A stretch of DNA of 64,000 nucleotides from Microcebus murinus (Eukaryota; Chordata; Mammalia; Primates; Cheirogaleidae), in contig NC_134119.1 of the NCBI RefSeq assembly GCF_040939455.1, positions 15,240,501 through 15,304,500 on the forward strand. Reading direction: 5' to 3'. Under the pieces are notes generated by a model. It saw only the letters and a program-made list of their open reading frames with translations. It had not been told where the DNA came from and did not search any database. Position 1 is the first letter of the stretch. The number at the start of each line of letters is the position of its first letter. The position numbers were made by a program, and so were the translations under genes. This document shows positions 58,131 through 64,000 of the stretch, piece after piece.

Positions 58131-58151
58131 AAAAAAAAAAAAAAAAAAAAA
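58131..58151 (+). repeat. A21 run
   Basis: Uninterrupted A21 followed by A-rich AGAAAAAGAAAAAGG inside the ancient L1 ORF1-ORF2 spacer. Confidence 0.95.
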
Positions 58152-58239
58152 GAAAAAGAAAAAGGAAAGCATCTTGGAGCATCAGGAAAACAGAAACAAT
58201 AATGGAAAGACCAGAAATATAGATATCAATCTTAAATAA

Positions 58240-58820
58240 GGAGATTCAGGAAATGTGGAGTTTATTCAACCACTAAGCTTGAGGACAGTCACCCAGGAAC
58301 ACAGATTCCAAAGAATGGAAGTCAGGGGTCTGAAGTGGAGAAGTTTTAGGGGTCACTTATATAGATAAGGTTTGGGAATCTTAACAGGGTTTTAACATAT
58401 TCCACACATGGATAGCACATAATGACAGTAATATTTTTAGTAACATTATTAGTAAATGTAATATGATTGGTGGAGGTGGCATTCTTTTCGGGAAAGATAT
58501 ATTTAACATTTCACACTGAAGATGTAACAGTCACCAGGTCTTTTGTGCCTGTTGGTCTGAGCTGGGTACAAGACAATAAAGGAGGCAGTTAATTTATAAC
58601 AAAGATCAGTGATTCGGTGAGGAAGAGGTCTGGTCTCTGGTCCCCCCTAGTCATTTACAGAACAACAAAAAAAAAAAGAGAGAGAGAGAGAGAAAGAGAA
58701 TTAATCTGTAATCTAAGAAGCAGAAGTTGCAACTACATGCCATGTGTCTCAGATCACAATCACATCTCTCTCAAGGTTTAAAGTGAGTAGGTGTTCCGAC
58801 AGCTTTTAAATTGTATTTAT
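58240..58820 (-). mobile_element. ERV LTR inserted in the ancient L1
   Basis: TGTGGAGTTTATTCAACCAC (AATAAA on the minus strand), TTGAGGACAGTCACCCAGGAAC, AAGGTTTGGGAATCTTAACAGGG, GTTGGTCTGAGCTGGGTAC. The right end GTTCCGACA gives an LTR start TGTCGGAAC on the minus strand. Left end not fixed. Confidence 0.7.
58667..58699. repeat. A/GA simple repeat
   Basis: A11 followed by (GA)n, AGAGAGAGAGAGAGAGAAAGAGAA. Confidence 0.9.
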
Positions 58821-59349
58821 TTTCACATAGATAAATACAATAGTTCATAATAAAAATATCTCCCTTGGTATGGGTAATTTTTTATTGTATACTACTGTAT
58901 TTACCTATATTTCTTCTCTCTCCACTATTCGAAAGATAGAATGGCTTTCTCCTCATAAATTTTCTAAATTATATTTGTGATTAAAGTAAAAATAATAACA
59001 CTGTCTGATACTCAAGATAATAATATTTCAAAAATGTGGAGGGTAAAGGGATCCAAATGGAGATGGGGTCTGACACTTCCCTCAGAGTAGTCAATCCATG
59101 CTATCAGTAGACTGTGAGAAGTCACAGATGTGTATTGTCATACCCAGAGCAACTGCTAAGAAAACTCTATAGAGTGATATACTCAAAAACACCAGAAAAA
59201 AATATTAAGATGGAATCCTTAAAACAGGTTCAAGTAATCCATAGGAAAATAATAAAAGACAAAGACAGGAAAGAAGCAGAGGGGAAACAAACAGAAAACA
59301 AATAATAAACTGGCAGACTTAAACCCTAGCACATCAATAATCACTGCAA

Positions 59350-59805
59350 ACGTTCTCAACCTATTGCACGGGTCTGGTCTGGTGAGACAGACACTCACAC
59401 AAGTTGAGCAAAGTGGATTCATTACTACTCACAAGTAGGCAATAAGGAGAAACAGAAGCCCAACATTCATGCTGAGCTGGTCCCCCAAGGCTCAGGAAAG
59501 CTGCCCAGAGTAGATGGGGTCCCGTGTGCATGGGCACCACATTGCACTGAAGCCGGGGACCCCGAGAGCACTCTGCCCTAAGTTTATATACCCTGGGCAC
59601 CACTTGGCATCCTGAGCTCAAGCACTGCAGTATATTCCATTGTAGGAAGAATGAGGACACAGCCTGGTTGTTTCAGACATTACCTCCTGATAGCAAGATA
59701 TTGCATTCTTGTTAGCCTGAGAACCACAAGCAAGAGGGAAATGGCTGGATCACGGCCCATGACCATCGACCATCCAGGGACCTGTCCTCCTGCAATTACC
59801 TTAAA
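59350..59805 (-). mobile_element. ERV LTR inserted near the start of L1 ORF2
   Basis: A GC-richer block (GGACCCCGAGAGCACTCTGCCC, AAGTTTATATACCCTGGGC, TATA-like on the minus strand) interrupts the conserved L1 ORF2 start. Its left portion reads GGTGAGACAGACACTCACAC. Recognised mainly because the L1 reading resumes on both sides. Confidence 0.6.
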
Positions 59806-60019
59806 TATAAATCCTCTCAGTAAACGAATTAAAAGACAGAGATTGACAAAATGGATAGAAAACATGACGATGCTTTGTGCTGTTCATGAGAAACTGACTT
59901 CAAAATCAACAACATAGGTAAACTGAATGTGAAATAATAGAAAAAAATGTATTATGCAAACACTAATCAAAAAAAATGAGGTCAGCCTACATGTATTACC
60001 ATAGTTATTTTTCTAGAAT

Positions 60020-60330
60020 ATAATATTGTGTGAAATAAAATCAAATTGTAGAATAATACATAAATTTGAATTCAAATATGATAACAAATATGTAAAATAA
60101 CACTCATTTCTGCAGGTACATTTTCATATGCTCAAATGAACTGGAAAATATTTGGGAGTTTATACTCCACACTGTTTTTAAAAAATTGGTTGCTTTGGGG
60201 AGGGTTGAACTGGTTTGAGATTGGGGAAGACTGTGATTAAAGGGAAATTGGACTTTATCCGGAAATATTTTAACAGTGTAAGGAGAATGTATTCACATAT
60301 TTCTTGGGTGATTTTTTTTTTTTAAATGAA
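60020..60330 (+). mobile_element. Possible old L1M 3'UTR fragment
   Basis: AATACATAAATTTGAATTC, TTGGTTGCTTTGGGGAGGGTTG and GATTAAAGGGAAATTGGAC resemble an L1M 3'UTR. Weak. Confidence 0.35.
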
Positions 60331-60574
60331 CCCACCCCAGTGACGACAGCTTGGACTAGTCCTAACACCTTCTGTCACTGCAGTCTTCAGTCATGTCACT
60401 GCCTGTGTCAATGTCCTCTTGAACCAGGGCCAGCAAATGCCAGATCTGTGTGAATACATCAAATCCCCAAAAGTTTAATGAATAAATAATGAGATTTGCT
60501 GAGTAGCATATAAAGAAATGACAGCGTTTGCTGCTGACACTGGGGAAAGACCCCAGCAATGAGGATTACAGACC

Positions 60575-61110
60575 CATTCACTGAACACATATTTATTCAG
60601 CACTCAGCTGTCTTCCAGGAGCCAGAGCATCAACCGTCTCATGTTTTAATGGGAGGAGGCAATGAATAGCTAAACGTACAAACAAAGAACTAACATTCCA
60701 TGCAGTAATATGTACTCTTAGGAAAACGGAGGCAGGATCATGAAAGGTATTATTTTATAGGATGATTAGAGAAGACCTCTCTAAGTAGGTAACATCCAAG
60801 ACACATTTGAGCAACGGGCAGAAGCACTGCAGGGATATCAGGAAGAGCTCTCTAGGCAGAGAGGACAGCAAGTGCAAAGGTCCTGAGGTGGAATAGTCCT
60901 TGGTGTGTTGTAAAACAGCAATGAGGCCATGGCTGAAGAAGCTTGGGAGGGTGGGATCAGAGAGGTAGAAGAAGGCTGTAGCACACAGGGATTTGGGGAC
61001 CATGAGAGGATTTCAGGGTTTGTTTTGATATGAGAAGCTATTGGAAGATTTGGGGCAGAGAAGTGTCTTGATCGGGCTCATATCAATCTAGAATGGTCAG
61101 TAGGGTTTCT
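60575..61110 (-). mobile_element. L2 LINE, antisense, 3' half kilobase
   Basis: ATTCACTGAACACATATTTATTCAGC, AGAGAGGACAGCAAGTGCAAAGGTCCTGAGG, GCAATGAGGCCATGGCTG, AGAAGCTATTGGAAG and AGAGAAGTGTCTTGATCGGGC reproduce the antisense L2 order. Confidence 0.85.
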
Positions 61111-61374
61111 TGTTGAAATAATTTAAGGGACATAAAAACTGAACTCTACCATTTACTGTGGATCTCAGCAATCTTTCTAAGGGCCTACCATTAACTGATC
61201 CAGTTAAATTACCCTACAATTAAATCCCCACAATACCGGTTGTCAGAAAAATCTTTCCTAGACATGCTTTCTTAATCCTCCAAAAATACAAAGTATTCCT
61301 AACTTCTCAGCATTGGGCAAATTCCCAATTGGCTCAACATGAATTCACCCTCATTAGGAAACTTGATGGAATTA

Positions 61375-61560
61375 TTTAACCAAATATTAGCAATAATAAT
61401 AACTCAGGTTATCAAACACCTACTACCTGCCACACATTTTTATCAGGTCCTTTATATTTCATTTAATATTTCTAATCCTAACAACACACAAAAGTGGGTA
61501 TTATGTCCTTTTAAATTCAGCAAAGTGAGCCTGTAATAGGTAAAGAAACTTAATAAAGAT
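61375..61560 (+). mobile_element. MIR SINE
   Basis: CAAACACCTACTACCTGCCACAC, TTCTAATCCTAACAACAC, TAGGTAAAGAAACTTAATAAAGATCACAGAAC. Confidence 0.7.
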
Positions 61561-61714
61561 CACAGAACTAATATGATTCATATTAAATTCTTAAAACTTA
61601 CTCTGTGCCAATATCACATGTCACCCTCACTCACAAACCCCCTACCACCCCAGTCTCCACTCCATCAAATAGACCAAGGGCTTGCCTTGGTCTTGCTATA
61701 CAATCTATGTGAAA

Positions 61715-61870
61715 TGCACATCCCTTGGGCTGGCTGCTTTGCCTTCAGGTCTCAGGCCAGAGTCAACTCCTCAGGGAAGCCTTCCCTACTGCCCTCTCCA
61801 AAACTCCTCACTCTTCCCAGCCACTCCGAATCCTATCACCTCACTTTACTGTCTTCACAGCACTCACCAC
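61715..61870 (+). mobile_element. L2 LINE, left part (interrupted)
   Basis: TTGGGCTGGCTGCTTTGCC, TTCAGGTCTCAGGCCAGAGTC, TCCTCAGGGAAGCCTTCCCTAC and TCACAGCACTCACCACACTG are L2 sense landmarks. The 3' end is found at 62410 after an insertion. Confidence 0.85.
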
Positions 61871-61889
61871 ACTGCTACCAAGCAAATGG

Positions 61890-62409
61890 GCTTACTGCCT
61901 GAGGCATGTAGAAGCCAATACTATGGCACCAGCTTTTGCGAAAATAAGGGTTTTACGGTGAGGCCAACCAACAAGGAGACGGGAGATATAGCTCAAACCC
62001 ATCTCCCCGATTTGGGGTATGGGGTAAGTTTTAAGAGGTCAGAAGGCAAGAGAAAGGATTTAGGAATGTTGGCTTGGCAGGATCTTATTGGAAGGCTTCA
62101 AATTTGACCATTTATGGTAAGGCACATTAAGGCAAATTTTAGACCCAGATCTCCCAGGCCAACAGACTTCTAATTTTTGAAAGGGTTCTGATGTTCAGGT
62201 TCCAGTCATGGTCAGTCTTCATAGTTCCACAGGGAGGAATTATTGTTGGTTCTGGATGTTATTAGAGCTCAAACTTTTTTTTTTATTGTACACGCCCAGG
62301 CTACACAACTTGCCGCTTTGGCTCTGTTATGCCTACAAGGTCACTTGGCACGCTATTCGCTATTATCAACACAGTCGGCCCAATTTGGGCTGGTCCTGAG
62401 GTTACAACA
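61890..62409 (-). mobile_element. ERV LTR inserted in L2
   Basis: CACCAGCTTTTGCGAAAATAAGGG, CAACCAACAAGGAGACGGGAG, CCATCTCCCCGATTTGGGG, GATCTCCCAGGCCAACAGACTTC and GGGCTGGTCCTGAGGTTACAACA. The minus strand begins TGTTGTAACC and carries AATAAA near 62284. Left end uncertain. Confidence 0.72.
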
Positions 62410-62545
62410 TATTTAAATCATCTTGCCATTCATTTCCTAATTCCTGTTTTCCTCCTCTAGAATATAAATGCTGCAAGTCCAACACATAGTGCATATTCTA
62501 TAAATATTTGTTGAATGAATGAATGAATAAATAAATGAGTGTGCT
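62410..62545 (+). mobile_element. L2 LINE, 3' end
   Basis: CTCCTCTAGAATATAAATGCTGC, CCAACACATAGTGCATATTC and ATAAATATTTGTTGAATGAATGAATG: the classic L2 terminus, completing 61715-61870. Confidence 0.9.
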
Positions 62546-63550
62546 TGGGTATGTCTGATATCAAATCCATGCTTTTTGCACCATATCAAGCTGCCTCCTG
62601 ATTTATATCCCACAAACTTTCCCTTTGTCATCCACTGTGGCTAAAAGCATCAGTAATAAAAATGGTTATTTAAATGGTGAATTATGCGTCAAAATGGTAC
62701 CATGTAGCTTTACTATTTTTTTAAGTGTTCATGGCCATAAAGGGCAAGACTCAGAGAGTATGGAAATTGAATCACTGGCAGAATTAGCATTATTGATGAC
62801 CTTTGATTTTTCCAGTTACAGGGAGCTCTATAACCTTTTACTGAAGATTCATTTATGGTGTTAGGGTCTCCTTACTACGTTAGTTCCCTGATGGATAGAT
62901 TGATCCCATCTTTCTGCAGAATGAACACTTTCTGTACAGTTCACCTCTAAGTCACAGGCTAGATTAGGAGACTCAGGGGTGTACCCCTACCCTCAGGGTG
63001 GAGCTACCATGTGAGTGAGCTCCCATTTCTCCTCACTGTGCTTTGTTACCAAGCTTTTTCAACCTTGGCATCAGTTGGCCTCACTCAGCCTTCGTTTTTA
63101 TCTACATACCCCTTTGGGGGTGGCTCAGATACTCTCGGTCCTTCTTGCAGCTCCTCCCTTTGCCATCTGCCACCCTTTCTCTCCTGAACCTCTCCTTCCC
63201 TTAGCTTTGCTGAGCTACTCACCCCTTACCCAAATCCTAACTTTGTTCTCCCTCCCTCAGGGGTATGGAGGGATGAGTTTCCTAACCCTCCTCCCTGCAC
63301 TGTATGCACGAAGCTCTGATAAATTCCAAGGTAGGGAAAGATGTGCTGGGTTTCAGAGCCATACCAGAAAGATTCTGTTTGATATTTTATTTTTGGTGTG
63401 TTGAATGCACCTATTGATTTAGAGGCGTGAAATTCCACTGGGTGCTCTGACTCCTGCAGAAACCATCCTTTAGCCTGGCAAGTGATTGATTTTTTTTTCC
63501 TCGCTGAAGTCTGTCACATATAAGCTTTAAATATAAATTAGGTGTCATAA
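62546..63550. other. No gene or identifiable repeat
   Basis: Unassigned. A 129-codon plus-strand frame (63015-63404) in C/T-rich DNA resembles nothing known. Confidence 0.3.
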
Positions 63551-63554
63551 CGCT

Positions 63555-63690
63555 GGGTATTATGCTTACCAAGTGCCATGTTTTGTGTTTATTTACTTCT
63601 CACAGCAAGCTGGTAAAATAGGATTTATTATTTCTATCTCACAGCTAAGAAAATGGTCCGGGAAAGATTAAGCAACCTGTCTGTGCTGTC
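63555..63690 (+). mobile_element. MIR SINE
   Basis: GCTTACCAAGTGCCATGTTTTG, ACTTCTCACAGCAAGCTGG, ATTTCTATCTCACAGCTAAG and GAAAGATTAAGCAACCTGTC. Confidence 0.75.
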
Positions 63691-64000
63691 GCGCTCTAAG
63701 TCTCTCTCTTCCTCCAGATCATGTAAGAATGCACAATGTAAACCAGTCTCCAGGCTCCTTCCACCCTGCCCTCACTCTCCAGGCACACAACCCCAGTGTG
63801 ACACTATCCCAGGCCCCAAATCCTCATTAAAAATTCACATTTCAGATGGGTATCACGCTTCAACTTCTTTTGCATATCAAAAAAGGAGGTTCGAATAGCC
63901 CAGTGGAATACAAATGAGGAAGGCAGCCTTCTAGTTATCAGATGGAAGTTTTTATAATGTAATTTTCCAAAATTTTTACTTACATAAGGTTTCAAGCATA
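63691..64000. other. No gene or identifiable repeat
   Basis: Unassigned sequence to the right edge. Confidence 0.3.

Larger units (their letters stand above)
57189..59990 (+). mobile_element. Ancient L1M: ORF1 region, inter-ORF spacer and start of ORF2, riddled with insertions
   Basis: Sense L1 parts remain at 57189-57325, 57405-58235, 58828-59348 and 59806-59990. Landmarks in order: CCAACAAGGAATTACAAAG; CACCAGAAGGAGGTGGCACAAC and AATTCTATATCCAGGGAAAC (end of ORF1); AATAATAACACTGTCTGATAC and CAGTAGACTGTGAGAAGTCAC (spacer); AATTAAAAGACAGAGATTGAC (start of the ORF2 endonuclease domain). Heavily mutated. Inserts are listed separately. Confidence 0.85.

Noticed and set aside
61682..62107. 141-codon plus-strand frame
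   Set aside because: Runs from L2 into an ERV LTR, so it is a chance fusion of two repeats.

Overview
This window is mammalian nuclear DNA and, from its repeat content, almost certainly primate, most likely a strepsirrhine (lemur or loris group). Primate status rests on several Alu and Alu-monomer insertions with target-site duplications (TSDs). The strepsirrhine assignment rests on three things: L1 3' ends carrying the motif TATTATGGGGGTACA (27073-27087, 41349-41363, and diverged copies near 52204 and 56873), Alu wording such as TAATCCTAGCAC and GGCGGATTGCTCAAGGTCAGGAG, and a TTAA-flanked piggyBac-like miniature element at 40557-40829. I judged all of this by reading against remembered consensus sequences, without a database search, so subfamily names are approximate. 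Where I could not name a subfamily I give only the class.

I find no convincing protein-coding gene, tRNA, rRNA or CRISPR. Every long reading frame is either inside a transposon or shows nothing recognisable. The window is best read as intergenic or intronic sequence built from transposable elements. The only true coding relics are the Tigger1 transposase pseudogene (6099-7869, minus) and fragments of L1 ORF1 and ORF2.

Layout. 0-2 kb: the end of a MaLR LTR, a GC-rich degenerate tandem repeat and a 1.5-kb L1 3' fragment that contains a perfect 19-bp hairpin. 3-4.6 kb: CA-rich and GATA microsatellites. 5.7-8.8 kb: an almost complete Tigger1 DNA transposon interrupted by a free left Alu monomer, then an LTR-like piece and a MER1 hAT element. 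10.9-14.7 kb: MLT1-type and ERV LTRs, a second MER1 copy and another hAT fossil. 18-23 kb: an MLT1 LTR and three ERV solo LTRs, each with a 4-bp TSD, the middle one containing a 5'-inverted L1. 23.4-28 kb: an old antisense L1, an L2, a MaLR LTR and a young 5'-inverted L1 with an 18-bp TSD. 28-36 kb: MIR, L2, MaLR and a Tigger-type MITE. 36-46 kb: Alu, L1M fragments, the piggyBac-like element, a young truncated L1 and a three-level nest (L1, LTR, Alu). 46-55 kb: ERVL-type LTR, MIRs, fused Alu monomer, full Alu. 55.5-60 kb: one ancient L1 split by at least four later insertions, including a 79-bp tailless Alu. 60-64 kb: L2, MIR and an ERV LTR that splits an L2.

Nothing here works together as a pathway. 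The value of the window is as a layered record of retrotransposition and transposition: insertions inside insertions give relative ages, and several junctions (5' inversions, a tailless Alu, arm-fused Alus, a template-switch-like hairpin) show how the insertions were made.
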